From positions 42,086,388-42,150,387 of the forward strand of contig OX328111.1 of the NCBI GenBank assembly GCA_946811185.2: 64,000 nt of DNA, written 5' to 3'. Each line of letters starts with the position of its first letter. Position 1 is the stretch's first letter. The notes under the pieces are model-generated. The model was not told where the DNA came from and searched no databases. It saw only the letters and a program-made list of their open reading frames with translations. Positions 1 to 10,695 of the stretch are shown here, one piece after another. The position numbers and the translations under genes are program-made. This DNA comes from Hippopus hippopus (lineage: Eukaryota; Mollusca; Bivalvia; Cardiida; Cardiidae).

Positions 1-315
1 TTGACTGATTTGAATGGATTAATTGAATGATTTATTGACAAACAGATGGGGCAATTGATTGATTTAACTACTGATTAATCTATTGATTGATTGATGACAA
101 AATCATAGACTTGTTCATATTGAAAGCGTTTGCACACTTCCAATGTTGATAAAACTATTGGGGTATCTTTGAAAGGAAAGTAACAAATGCTGGTTACAAG
201 CAAACAAATCAGTGGTAAATTTGAGCTATAAATTTTGTCACAGTTTCTTCTAACAAATCAGAACAAAACATTTCTTTTCAAAGAAATCTCTCTACAAGAT
301 TGTGTTATTACCATT
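1..315. other. No gene; short ATTGATTG-rich stretch
   Basis: The first ~105 bases are enriched in TTGATTGA/TTGATTAA words, a decayed tetranucleotide repeat. Nothing further was recognised up to the first family A element. Confidence 0.5.
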
Positions 316-542
316 TTAACCATTACCACACAATCTCGAGTTTTAATGACCCTGATAAAAAGGCTTTTGAAAACATTGTGGGAAAAGGAGAAAATGCTGG
401 TAACCAGCATTTTCTCCTTTTCTCACAATGTTTTCTACCCATTTTGTTGCAAAGTCCAACATTTGAGCCACAATTACCTTGTAGTCAGCACATGTTTTAA
501 ATTTGGACAAGTCTAAAATTTTGTTGTGTGGCAAAGAGTTAA
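316..542 (+). mobile_element. Family A TTAA-MITE
   Basis: Starts TTAACCATTACCACAC and ends GGCAAAGAGTTAA. The central palindrome (372-438) is nearly perfect, with stem end AATGCTGGT/ACCAGCATT. Confidence 0.9.
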
Positions 543-676
543 AAAACAATCTCATGTTTGTATGACCATGAGAAAAAAGGCTTTTGAAGACTTTGTTGGA
601 AAAGGTAAAAATTCTGGTGATCTGCTCTATCTGTTTTTCCTACAATGTTTTTTACCCTATCAGAGACACAAATCTC
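539..676 (+). mobile_element. Family A, truncated
   Basis: Left half only (GACCATGAGAAAAAAGGC onward) with a decayed hairpin. Abuts the previous copy through one shared TTAA. Confidence 0.7.
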
Positions 677-885
677 TTAACTCTTTACCACACAGTCCCA
701 ACTTTTGACAACCCCAAGAAAGAAGTCTTGTGCGAAAAGAAGGTAACCAGCATTTTCTCCTTTTTCTACAATGTTTTCAACCCTTCCAAAAACAAATTTA
801 AATTTTTGAGTCACATATGTTTTGTTGTCTGCAAATTCTTTCAATTTGAACTAGTCTAAAATTTTGTTATTTGGTAAAGAGTTGA
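677..885 (+). mobile_element. Family A copy
   Basis: TTAACTCTTTACCACAC to GGTAAAGAGTTGA; part of the left hairpin arm is deleted. Confidence 0.85.
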
Positions 886-898
886 CTGTAGTCAGATT

Positions 899-1164
899 GA
901 GCTATGCTCTGTGAAAAGGGGGCTTTATGCATTTGCAAAAAGTATTGACCCAGGTCAGCCTGCGCTTCCTTTGCAAGATGACCTGAGCCAAAATCTTTGT
1001 GCTATCTGTCAATTTTCTGCATGTCAAAGGACCAATCTGTCTCATAATTCAGTTGGTTATTAATTTGATAAAGTCGATTTTATGAATCCTGAATTGTGTG
1101 ATGGCTTGCCTGGAACAGTGCATTAGCAGAATGCATTAAGCCCCTTTTTGCCAGAGCATGGTTC
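899..1164 (+). mobile_element. Family B MITE
   Basis: Ends GAGCTATGCTCTGTG and TTGCCAGAGCATGGTTC. The inner CCAGGTCAGCCTGCG palindrome is present with a decayed right arm. Confidence 0.85.
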
Positions 1165-1514
1165 ATTTTTTTTGTCTGCAAATTCTATCAATATGGAAAA
1201 GTTTGAATTTTGTCAACTGGTACAGATTTGAGGAAAACAAAAATCATTATAGAAGCAACTTGACCCTTATTTACATTACTTTTTAACCTTTTTACTTCAT
1301 GCATAGCTTTTGATGCTTAATACAATTGTAGAACAAAAAAGAAAATATAGATACAAATATAACTTATGATTATAACTTATGATAACACTTAGTTTAGAAT
1401 TTCAAGGCCTGTGGATACATTGATGGCATTTTTCTTTTCAGTTTCAAATTAGAATTTACCTACAATAGGTAATTCATCCTTTTGCCTCAATGTTTTCACA
1501 TGTATTAGTGCATA

Positions 1515-1743
1515 TAAGCCATTACCGCACAGTGCCGACTTTTAATGACCCTGAGAAAGAAGGTTTCTAAAAACATTGTGGGAAAAGGAGAAAATGCTGA
1601 TAACCAGCATTTTCTCCTTTTTCCACAATGTTTATTTATCCTATGCAAGACAAATTTTATGTTTTGAGTAACAATTAATTTGTTGTCTGCAAATATTTTC
1701 AATTTGGACAAGGCTAAAATTTTGTCCTATGGTAAAGAGTTAA
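1515..1743 (+). mobile_element. Family A copy
   Basis: Full palindrome with one mismatch at the loop (GCTGATAACCAGC); right end GGTAAAGAGTTAA, left TTAA mutated. Confidence 0.85.
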
Positions 1744-2114
1744 ACTTATTCAAGTTGATTGTCTCCACTTTTCAAAAATGCTTTCAAAATTTTCTACATA
1801 TTTGAAAATTAAACTGTATAAAGCTGCTTGGCCATTTTATTTATTTGAGACTTGAAGAGTTAACAAAGAAAAAAGCAAGCAGTGGGAAAACGCATAAAAA
1901 GGCTCAGTTTAACAGGAAAAAGGCAGTTAGTCCAAGTACGTGGATGGAAGTACTTGAGTTACATCTATTTTATGGTAAATAAATGAGATTTTTCTCCACA
2001 AAAGGAAGTGGTTGTCCTTTGCCTTCATATTGAAACTCTTAAGTTGTTTTGCATTTAAAATTTTTGTGCATAGGATTTAATGAATTTCACAACTCAAGAC
2101 TTTGACTTGACAAT

Positions 2115-2300
2115 GGAGTTTCAGACCCACCGAAATTGAAAGGATTTGCAGACGACAAATTAAAAGGCTGTCTAATAAAAAAAAAAGATAGAAAAAGTTT
2201 GTGGAAAAAGAAGAGAATGCTGCCAGCATTTTCTTCTTTTCCCACAATATTTTCAAAAGACTTCTTTCTTAGGGTCATTAAAAGTCATGATTGCCTCAAA
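2115..2300 (-). mobile_element. Family A, degraded
   Basis: GCAGACGACAAATTAAA long arm, shortened hairpin AGAATGCTGCCAGCATT, and the GGGTCATTAAAAGTC short arm. Confidence 0.7.
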
Positions 2301-2334
2301 CAAATTTGCAGTAGGCAACTTTAGCTCAAATCAA

Positions 2335-2474
2335 GACAGTTTTGAGTCCAAAGCATTTTTTTTCTTTTTTTCAACATGTTTTCTATGAATCTCATCATTT
2401 TAGCAACATTTGATTTGTCGTCTACGAATGCTTTGAATTTTGACAAACCTAAAATTTTGTTGTCTGGTAAAGAG
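2335..2474 (+). mobile_element. Family A right half
   Basis: From the second hairpin arm to GTCTGGTAAAGAG; left half missing. Confidence 0.65.
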
Positions 2475-2643
2475 AAAGAATAAATTCTTGATGAAACAGA
2501 AAAACACAAAATGAATAAAAGTTTAAATACTGAAAAAATGTGGAAATAGGAATGGGAGAAATTGTTTATTACAAACAAGTTTATCCTTTTGCCACAAAGT
2601 TTACGGTTAAAGCTTTGCTGCAAAACAGAAGGTAATAACTTAG

Positions 2644-2867
2644 TTAATCCTTTACCAAAAAATCAGGAGTTTTAACAAAAAAGAAGGCTTTTGAAAACAT
2701 TGGGAAAAAGGAGAAAATGCTGGCAACCAGCATTCTTCTCCTTTTCCAACAATGTTTTCTACTCTTCTAAATATTTGTTTTAGTTTTTTAGTCTCATTTT
2801 CGTTGTTGTCTGCAAATTCTTTTAATTTTGGCAAGTGTAAAATTTTGTTGTATGGTAAAGAGTTTAA
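2644..2867 (+). mobile_element. Family A copy
   Basis: TTAATCCTTTACC to GGTAAAGAGTTTAA, hairpin with small indels. Confidence 0.85.
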
Positions 2868-2937
2868 ACATTGTTGAAAAAGTAACAAATTGGCATAAAA
2901 CAAACCTGACTGCTTTTCTCCCCAAAAAGAGATTTTG

Positions 2938-3150
2938 ATGCTCTACCAAACAACAAAATTTTAGACTTATCCAAACTGATGGGGTTTGCAGATGACAAAT
3001 TGGACAGGTCTCAAATATTTAGATTTGTCTTTGGAATGGTCAAAGAAAATTGTTGAAATATGAAGAAATGCTTGTTGCCCTTTTCCAAAAATGTTTTGAA
3101 GAGCTCTCTTCCTCTGGGTTGCAAAGACCTTGGGATTGTTTTAAACAAGA
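2938..3150 (-). mobile_element. Family A, degraded
   Basis: CTCTACCAAACAACAAAATT long arm, collapsed hairpin, GGGATTGT short arm. Confidence 0.65.
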
Positions 3151-3529
3151 TTTTAAGATCTGTTTATCAGTAAGGTAGTGCAAAAATTAATTCCGAATGG
3201 AAAGGGTCTATTTCGATGGGAAATACTTATTTTTAAGTTGTTTATGGGATGATTGAATTTTCTGAAGTATTTTCGCGTGTTATGTTAAAACCACTTTTTG
3301 TTTTAATATTAAGGATTTTCTCAAGTTGATTCAACAAGCATGACATTGTGTCAGCTGACAACTGCTTGAATTTTTGAGGAAGTGGTGGAGAAATACGTTA
3401 AATATTGAAAAAGGAATTTCCTCTAGAACAGTACAAGAGCACAAGTGCTTTATCATGTGACCCACACTCTTTTTTAGTGTGGAACAATGGACAAGTTTAT
3501 TCCACCAACATAAGGAAACTATAGTTGAT

Positions 3530-3738
3530 TTAACTCTCTGCCACACAATAAAATTTTTTACTTTACCAAATTGAAAGCTGTTGCAAGCCATACATTTATT
3601 TATTAAAGGTGGCGCAAGAAATTTGTCTTTGATATAGAAAATATTGTGGCAAAATGAGAAAATGCTTGTAACCTTTTCTCACAATGTTTTCAAAAGCCTT
3701 CCTCCCAAGGTTCATCAAAACTCAGAGTGCAGAGTTAA
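3530..3738 (-). mobile_element. Family A, degraded
   Basis: TTAACTCTCTGCCACAC start and GAGTTAA end; hairpin arms shortened. Confidence 0.65.
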
Positions 3739-3754
3739 TTAAGAAGGCCTTTTT

Positions 3755-3970
3755 ACTTATTACCAAATGACAAAATTTGAGACAAAATTCTAATTCAAAG
3801 CATTTTCAAACAAAAATTGAAATTTGTTTTGGAAAAGGTAGAAAACATTGTGGGAAAAGTAGAAAATGCTGGTTACCAGTATTTTCTTCTTTTCCAACAA
3901 TGTTTTCAAAAGCTTTCTTCCTCAGGGTCACTAAAAATCAGCATTGTCTGATCAAGAGTTTACCAGGAAA
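3755..3970 (-). mobile_element. Family A copy
   Basis: TTACCAAATGACAAAATTTG start; palindrome with GCTGGTTACCAGTATT centre. Confidence 0.75.
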
Positions 3971-4029
3971 AACAGCTGAAATGTTGCTCATTTTCAGTTT
4001 TTTTTTTTTTTGCCAGAATATGTAACAAT

Positions 4030-4105
4030 ACAACAGACGGTGTAGATCAAAGATTGGAGTGCACATTCTATGCGGTCTGATCTTGATCTACACTGTCTGC
4101 AAAAG
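4030..4105. mobile_element. Family D palindromic MITE
   Basis: GGTGTAGATCAAAGATTGGA pairs imperfectly with TCTGATCTTGATCTACACTG. A second, weaker copy lies at 4200-4300. Confidence 0.6.
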
Positions 4106-4315
4106 CAACTTATCCAATGGTTCAAGCACATTATGATTTAAACTTAAACTACCCAGTAACCTAAACTTACCTAATTTTTTCTGCAGACATGCAAATCAAA
4201 TTTGGACTGCTTTCTGTGGACAGTAAGGTCACAAGATCAGGTTGAACAGGATGTGCAGTCTGATCTTGAGTCTACACTGTCAGATTTTTGTGAAGTTCTC
4301 AGGCAAAACAGCCCT

Positions 4316-4514
4316 TTAACCCTTTCCAGAACAACAAATTTTAGACTGCTCAAAAATAAAAAGCATAGGCTGAAGAAAAATTTGATACAAAATAATTATA
4401 AACAAAAGTTTTCTGACAGGGCAGAAAACATTGTTACAAGCATTTTCTCCTGTTCCCACAATTTTTTGATAAAAATGGGTCGGTAAGAACATGGGATTTT
4501 TTGGTAAAGAGGTA
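4316..4514 (-). mobile_element. Family A, degraded
   Basis: TTAACCCTTTCCAGAACAAC start, half hairpin, TTGGTAAAGAGGTAA end. Confidence 0.65.
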
Positions 4515-4578
4515 AATACTAGTAATGTATGGATCCATTTTTCTAATTCAGTAGGTCCATTTCATTTATAAGGTACTT

Positions 4579-4807
4579 TTAACTCTTTACCAAATGGCAA
4601 AATTTTTGACTCACCCAAATGGAATGCATTTGCAGACGACAAATTAAATGCTGCTAAAAAGATTACTCCAGTCTTTGATAGAGTCCAAAACATTGTGGGA
4701 AAAGGAGAAAATGCTGGTTACCAGCATTTTCTCCTTTTCCCACAGTGTTTTCAAAAGCTTTCTTCTTCAGGGTCGTTAAAACTCGGGATTGTGTGGTAAA
4801 GGGTTAA
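4579..4807 (-). mobile_element. Family A, near-intact
   Basis: TTAACTCTTTACCAAATGGC to GTGTGGTAAAGGGTTAA with an essentially perfect hairpin except CACAGTG. Good reference copy. Confidence 0.93.
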
Positions 4808-5024
4808 TACACACTCATGAGGTTTAACAACCCAAGAAAGAAGTCTTATTAAAACATGGTGGGAAAAGGAGAAAATGCTGGTAACCAGCATTTTCTCCTT
4901 TTTCCACAATATTTTCTATCCTTTCCAAAACGTTTTCAAATTTTTGAATCACATTTATTTTGTCGTCCACAAACGCTTTCAATTTGGACAAGTCTAGAAT
5001 TTTTGTTGTTTGATAAAGAGTTAA
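4804..5024 (+). mobile_element. Family A, tandem neighbour
   Basis: Shares TTAA 4804-4807 with the preceding copy and 5021-5024 with the next; opposite orientation to both. Confidence 0.85.
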
Positions 5025-5250
5025 AGTCTTTACTAAATGACAAATTTATGGACTTGTCCAAATTTAAAGCATTTGCAGAAGATAGATTTGTTGTAGCTCA
5101 CAAGATGATTTCTGCCTTTGAAGTGGAAGAAAACAATGTGGAAATAGAAGAAAATGCTGGTTACCAGCATATTCTCCTTTTCCCATGATGTTTTCAAAAG
5201 GTTTTTTCCTCAGGAATGATAAATCTTAGGATTTTGTGGGATAGTGTTAA
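5021..5250 (-). mobile_element. Family A, third of a chain
   Basis: TTAAAGTCTTTACTAAATGA to GGATAGTGTTAA. Completes a three-element head-to-head/tail-to-tail chain. Confidence 0.85.
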
Positions 5251-5660
5251 GGATTAAAAGAAATAATAAACCCTTTAACTTTTGGAACAAATTGGCAGCA
5301 GACGAATTCAAGAAGGTTCTTTTAAAATAGAGATTATGAACAGGAAAAGAGTTTTCAAAATACTTACTGTATAATTGGAAATTTCTGCACTGTGGAAATT
5401 TATGTTATTTTGCGAATTTGAAAAATTTGCAAACTTTTCTATTCACATATTTTACCACAAGTATACCAACAAATAACAAGTGTCTTGAACATTTACGTAC
5501 ACAGAATGTCGGTAATCAGTTATTTACAAATTATTCGACTTGCATATATATCCATGTATACAGTAATGAATTGTGAAATTATAGGTGTGAAAAAAAATAA
5601 AAAATTGGAAACAAATGAGTAGCAGACAATTTTGAAAGCATTCTCAAACAATATCAGCTA
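5251..5660. other. No feature recognised
   Basis: AT-rich intergenic or intronic sequence with no coding signal and only weak repeat words. Confidence 0.4.
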
Positions 5661-5877
5661 TTAACCTACACAATCACATTTTAGTGACCCTAGCCAAGGT
5701 TTTTGAAAATATTATAAGAAAAGGAGAAAATGTTGGTAACCAGCATTTTCTCCTTTTTGGACAATGTTTTCTAACCCTTCTCACACAAATTTCTCCCCAA
5801 TGGGTCACATTTAAGTTGTTGTCTGGAAATGCCTTCAATTTGAATTAGTCTATAATATTGCCAAGTGGTAAAGGGTC
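5661..5877 (+). mobile_element. Family A copy
   Basis: TTAACCTACACAATC to GGTAAAGGGTCA; the hairpin is intact but for GTTGGTAACC. Confidence 0.8.
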
Positions 5878-5975
5878 ACACATGATTTAAGGTTCAATGC
5901 ATGTATAGTAGTGAAAACATTGATGTAAAAGTATAAAAATTTAGTAGGTCTTAAACTAGCCTGTATGATAGTGAA

Positions 5976-6172
5976 TTAACCTTATTCCAAACAATGTGTG
6001 TCTCAATAACCATTAGGGAAAAGGCTAAGAAAACATCCAAAAGGAGGCACTACTGGCTATTAGAAATTTCTCTTTTCCAACAATGTTTTTACTTAATAAA
6101 AGACTATTCAAATCATTGGAACCTGCAAACATTTTGAATATGGACAAGTCGAAATTTTGTTTTTTGGCCGAG
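5976..6172 (+). mobile_element. Family A, degraded
   Basis: TTAACCTTATTCCAAAC start, eroded palindrome, GACAAGTCGAAATTTTG end. Confidence 0.55.
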
Positions 6173-6174
6173 TG

Positions 6175-6357
6175 GTAACTCGTTACCAGATGACAAAGTT
6201 TTATACCAATCCAGTATGGAAATCATTTGCAAATGACGAATTAAATTTGGCTCAGATAATGTGATTCAACTTTGAAAGAGAAGAAAACATGGTGAGAAAA
6301 GGAGGAAAAAAAAACTAGTTATCAGCACTTTCTGCTTTTCCCTCAATGTTTTAAATG
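6175..6357 (-). mobile_element. Family A, 3' truncated
   Basis: GTAACTCGTTACCAGATGAC start; stops after the hairpin. Confidence 0.65.
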
Positions 6358-6361
6358 TGTG

Positions 6362-6587
6362 TAAACTCTTTCTCAAATAACAAAATTTTAGACTCATCCA
6401 AATGCATTTTCAGACAACATGAAATATTTGACTCCAAAGATGAAATTTGTCTTTGATCAAGTTTAAAACATTGTGGGAAAGGGAGAAAATGCTGGTTAGC
6501 AGCATTTTTCTCCCTTTCCCCTTATTGATTTCAAAAGCCTTCCACTACAGGGCCATTAAAACTAAGGACTGTATGGTAAATAGTTAA
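6362..6587 (-). mobile_element. Family A copy
   Basis: AAACTCTTTCTCAAATAAC to GTATGGTAAATAGTTAA. The second arm reads TTTTTCTCCC. Confidence 0.8.
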
Positions 6588-6663
6588 AGGATAGTTTGGT
6601 ACAGGATAAAATTTACATGTACAGTGGATCTAGCTGGTGTTTCTGTTTTCTGGTTACTTACAG

Positions 6664-6740
6664 GGGAAATAACTTGGCAGACATAAAAGAGGTAAAGAAA
6701 TTAGCAGTTATCCCAATGTTGCGAGCCCTTGTTTTATCAG
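6664..6740 (+). CDS. LRRC23: LRRC23-like exon (antepenultimate recognised)
   Basis: Acceptor CTTACAG, donor GTAGGT. After one leftover base it reads GNNLADIKEVKKL then AVIPMLRALVLS plus one base. This leucine-rich-repeat strand pattern resembles the LRRC23 phrase LRALVLLDNP. Exit phase 1 makes Glu (G|AA) with the next exon, giving ALVLSENPI across the junction. A family A TTAA starts at intron position +7. LRRC23 is a radial-spoke 3 component of motile cilia and sperm flagella. Earlier repeats of the protein were not found in 1-6660. Confidence 0.8.
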
Positions 6741-6746
6741 GTAGGT

Positions 6747-6974
6747 TTAACTCTTTACCAAATGACAAGGATGTCAGACTGGTTCAAATTGGAAGCATTT
6801 GCAGACGAAAAATTCAATGTTTCACAAATAGTGAAATTTGTCTTTGAAAGGGTAGAAAACGTGGGAAAAGGAGAAAATGCTAGTTACCAGCATTTTCTTC
6901 TTTTCCCACAAAATTTTTCAAAAGGCTTCTTCCTCAGGGTCGTTAAAACTCAGGATTGTGTGGTAAAGGGTTAA
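6747..6974 (-). mobile_element. Family A at an LRRC23-like splice donor
   Basis: Its first TTAA is intron position +7 of the exon ending at 6740 (GTAGGTTTAACTC). Ends GTGTGGTAAAGGGTTAA. Confidence 0.92.
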
Positions 6975-7225
6975 TACATTTTGCCAAAAGATCCAAAGTT
7001 TTAACAACCCTAATAAAAGAGGCTTTTGAACACATTGTGGGGTAAGGAGAAAATGCTAGTAACCACCATTTTTTTTCCTTTTTCCATGATGCTCATTGTT
7101 GTCTACCTTTCCTAGGACAAATTTCAATTTTTGAGTCATATTTATTGTGTCATATTTATTGTGTCATCTACAAAATGCTTTCAGTTTGGACAAGTCTAAA
7201 ATTTTGTAGCTAGGTATGGTGTTAA
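6971..7225 (+). mobile_element. Family A copy with internal duplication
   Basis: Shares TTAA with the previous copy. The right arm holds a doubled TCATATTTATTGTG word. Confidence 0.75.
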
Positions 7226-7399
7226 CATTGTAGTGATTGAGTTACACTGTTTACTGTAACAAGAGAGAATTTGAATTTCAAAATGAAGCTTTCAGAATGA
7301 AAGAGCCTGAAAGTTTTTCATGTGGTAATCTGTTGAAGACTGCATAAATGCCACATAAAGTTATACACGTGTAATACATTTTATACAATGAAATAATTA

Positions 7400-8365
7400 G
7401 AGCCATGCTCTGTGAAAAAAGGGTGTTGATGCATTATACCAAGCAATTCATTACATATTTATGGATCCATAAAATCTGTTTTTGCAGGGTTTTCCCTCAG
7501 CTTTAAAAATTGGGGGTCATTGTGACCTCATGCCTCATTAGTTGAAGGTCATTTCTTTAACTTAGTGTGTCAAAATAAATAGGTCTCTTCGTCGTCAACC
7601 ACGGATCACAATGCATTTCACCTTTAAACTCCAAGAAAGTAAAGTCTGTAAGTCATTTTTGATGGAAAGCTTGATTTCAATTTTTGACAGACGAAAAATT
7701 CTTGTCCGAATCACTGCTTGATATGACTTGATCAGTAGCTGTAGGAAGCAGACGATAGAAAAGAATGCTACAGTTTACTTTGTCATGACATTATTTTCCT
7801 CAAACAGAACAGACTGGTAATGTGTACTTTTATCTACCGGAAGTCATGTAAAATAAGCTCTAAAATACAAAGAAACCAACCAAGACTTTGACTGGACCCG
7901 TATTTACGACACATGTCCAATACACTTTACAGCAATAATGCCTAAACCAGTTGTATTCTATAAATAAATTACCGGAAAACCACTTTTATCTAAAATAAAC
8001 TCTGTAGTTAAAAAAGAACGGTGTTTGTCTGATACTGAAGCAAGAACAGACTTGGATTTATGAAGATTTATTCAATTTCCTAGATGATTTAGATTTCGGA
8101 AAGTTGCGTCACTGATGACGCACTGTTATTTATTTTTGGGGTCATTTGAATTAAAATCGCATCATTGACACAGGATTTATGCGTCATGGAAAACCCTGAT
8201 TTTTGTCAAACAAACAACTACAACCTGAGGTAGGATGGTCCTTGGACATGCAGAAATTTTACAAATAAGAAAACCCATGTCAGCCTGTGTGGATTGCACA
8301 GGCTGACATGGGTTGATTTTTTTTTTTTGCAAATGCATTAAGCCTCCTTTTGACGGAGTGTGGCT
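7400..8365 (+). mobile_element. Family B MITE split by a hAT-like element
   Basis: Left part 7400-7484 (GAGCCATGCTCTG to AAAATCTGTTTTTG); right part from ~8199 (CAACCTGAGGTAGGATGG, CATGTCAGCCTG palindrome, end GGAGTGTGGCT). Confidence 0.8.
7485..8198. mobile_element. Non-autonomous hAT-like element
   Basis: Perfect 11-bp inverted ends CAGGGTTTTCC / GGAAAACCCTG, a hAT-style terminus. Flanks GTTTTTG and ATTTTTG look like a target duplication with one mismatch. No transposase frame. Confidence 0.78.
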
Positions 8366-8400
8366 ATTATATAATGATATAATAATATATGAACAAACAG

Positions 8401-8555
8401 AAAATCCAATTGCGGAGGAGGATGACTATCGTGTAGAAGTATTGATAGCTTTACGTAAACTAGAACGTCTTGACAAGGAAGAATACACCGAGGACGAGAG
8501 GAACGATGCAGAGGAAATGGCAGAAGCCCGCAAAGCAGAGGAGGAAGCTGCTGAG
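8401..8555 (+). CDS. LRRC23: LRRC23-like exon encoding the LRR C-terminal cap
   Basis: Reads (E)NPIAEEDDYRVEVLIALRKL, ERLDKEEYTEDERNDAEEM, AEARKAEEEAAE. NPxxxxxDYRxExLxxLxxLERLDKE is the typical capping motif after the last LRR and is closest in memory to LRRC23. It is followed by an acidic/basic helix. Acceptor AAACAG has an AT-rich rather than pyrimidine-rich tract; the donor is a perfect GTAAGT and exit phase 0. A family B element ends 35 nt upstream. LRRC23 is favoured over other axonemal LRR proteins but was not checked by search. Confidence 0.82.
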
Positions 8556-8818
8556 GTAAGTTGCCAATTTTTATATTTTACGGGCAAACGTGTCATCCAG
8601 CATGTGATTTTAATTCACCAATTTGGCCAATATTTTATTGGAGAATTTACTAATTACCATGCCAATCTGTATTGCCCTGACTTTGAAATGGTTTTTTTAA
8701 CCCTTAACCAAAAAAAAACCCTGGGTTTAAAGACCCTGGTGAAGAGAGTTTTTGAAAACATTGTGGGAAAAGGAGAAAATACTGGTAACTACAATGTTTT
8801 CTACCCATTTAACTCTTT

Positions 8819-9037
8819 ACCAAATGACAAAATTTTAGACAGGTCCAAATTGAAAGCACTTGCAGACGACAAAATAAACGTTACTCAAAAATTGAAATTT
8901 GTTTCCAGCAGGGTAGAAAACATTGTGGGAAAAGGAGAAAATGCTGGTTACCAGCATTTTCTCCTTTTCCCACAATGTTTTCAAAAGGCTTCTATCTCAG
9001 GGTCGTAAAAACCAGGGATTGTTTGGTAAAGGGTTAA
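8819..9037 (-). mobile_element. Family A nested in family A
   Basis: TTAACTCTTTACCAAATGAC to TTTGGTAAAGGGTTAA, perfect hairpin. TTAA at both junctions; removing it restores the host arm. Confidence 0.93.
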
Positions 9038-9106
9038 AAGCCACTCCCACTATTTGAGCCACATTTAACTTGTCGTCTGTATTAAGGTTATTTGTTTAGA
9101 CAAGTC

Positions 9107-9740
9107 TTAAAGAGGCCCTTATACTCATTTTCAGCCAGTTTTAACTCATTTTTTCTTTATCAAACTATAGTCATTCTTATACCTTCATGCCAACTATTGC
9201 GCCTGACGGTTGCAAGGTTGCTTAGATTACGGTCGATAGAAAATGCATTTTGCTGAGTTGCAGCCTTCCATGTAAACAGACTCGTCGTTTCCGGTTTTTG
9301 AATCGAAGATTTCAATATATCCGTTATACACTCGGGTAGATTCGTATGAAGATCATGCATTCTGTCACGTGACTATATTTGACCTTCGCCCTGAGTCTAA
9401 TGAGGTAAACAAAGGAAAATGGAGGCTTCTCTGTTGCAGCCTCGATTTTCAGACGGAGGTCACAACCTATATGCAAATTACACCATATCCGACTCTAGGC
9501 GGAAACCAACGATAAATTTCCGTGACGCACGGCCATTGTTTACAGCTTCAATCGTCAGCCAGTTTTCTTCTGACCAATGTTCAGTTTCTGATACAAATCT
9601 CCGTGTTTCTTTTTTTTCAATTACACCATATATGTCAGTAATTTATCCATGTTTACACAAAGGACTGATTTCTGTACCATTCTAAATTGTTTGAAATTTA
9701 ACAGCGTTTTTGCTTACCGGCTGTAGACGGGCATCTTTAA
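9107..9740. mobile_element. Family F, another TTAA-flanked element
   Basis: Left end TTAAAGAGGCCCTTATAC and right end, reversed, TTAAAGATGCCCGTCTAC match at 15 of 18 positions. Inserted at a TTAA inside a family A copy. No transposase recognised. Confidence 0.75.
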
Positions 9741-9760
9741 ATTCTGTTGTGTAATACAGG

Positions 9761-9992
9761 GTTGACACTTTACTACATAATCCTGAGTTTTAACAACCTT
9801 GAGGATGAAAGAATTTGAAAATTTTGTCGGAAACTTGAGAAAATGCTGGTAAGCAGCATTTTCTCTTTTTCCCACAATGTTTTCTACCCTTTTAGAGACA
9901 ATTTCTACCATCTCAGCTATATTTAATTTGTCGTCTGCAATTGCTTTGGATTTGGAAAAGTCTAAAATTGTGCTGTCTTGCACAGGGTAAAT
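9761..9992 (+). mobile_element. Family A copy
   Basis: GACACTTTACTACATAATCC start; hairpin with GCTGGTAAGCAGC centre. Confidence 0.75.
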
Positions 9993-10298
9993 TAATTTGG
10001 TGCTATTTGGATTAATATTAGGCAAACATCCACAATCCCCCAGTTTTTACCATAACAACCTTCTTAATGGCATTAGGCAGGCTTGAAAACTTAACTTAAA
10101 AAAAGATGCTTAAGAATTATGTGTGAATTACAATGCCATTTACCTACCTTTTTGTTGTTAATTTCCTGCATTCAAGAGAGATTTAGCTGCATGTTTTATT
10201 TATTGATAAGAATTTCTAACACTGTTACAAGCATGCTGTTAAAGTAACTAGATTGTTTTTGCATCCCATGAAAGACTGTTTGACTATATTATTATATT

Positions 10299-10564
10299 AG
10301 CCATGCTCTGGCAAAAGGGGGTTAAATAAATTTCTGTGATGCATGATAGCAAGCAAGTCATCACATAATTATGGACTCATAAAATCTGTTTTGTGTAACA
10401 CTGGACTGAAACCATGAGGTACTCTGTGCTCCTTTGATATGCAGAAAATTTGACCAATAGCAAAAAAGTTACTACCCAGGCCAGCCTGCACAAATTGCAC
10501 AGGCTGACCTGGGTCAGTACCTGTTGCAGATACATCAAGCCCACTTTTTACAGAGCATAGCTCA
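10299..10564 (+). mobile_element. Family B MITE
   Basis: AGCCATGCTCTGGCAAAAGG to CAGAGCATAGCTCA; inner palindrome split by a short AT spacer. Confidence 0.85.
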
Positions 10565-10695
10565 TTTCTTTACAATACCATTTTTGTAAGATCATCAAGA
10601 AACTGGCTCGACTCATGTAGCCCAAGAACAAGATAGTCTGTTGTAGTTTGGAACTCCGAGACACAGAAACGTTTTTCAGAGTTGCACGACAAGTC

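Larger units (their letters stand above)
8697..9764 (+). mobile_element. Family A host copy with two insertions
   Basis: Pieces 8697-8818, 9038-9106 and 9741-9764 join into one element (left arm, right arm CTTGTCGTCTGTATTAAGG, right end TTCTGTTGTGTAATACAGGG). It is interrupted by a second A copy and by a different TTAA element. Confidence 0.8.

Noticed and set aside
1440..1475. Possible short exon after TTTTCTTTTCAG
   Set aside because: The frame gives FQIRIYLQ then a stop, with no LRR character or usable donor.
8313..9008. A 231-codon plus-strand frame
   Set aside because: It fuses the genuine LRRC23-like exon 8401-8555 with intron and family A sequence. The GTAAGT donor at 8556 ends the real coding part.
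9419..9685. 88-codon plus-strand frame starting MEASLLQPRFSDGGH
   Set aside because: It lies wholly inside the TTAA-flanked family F element. No known domain and no splice context.
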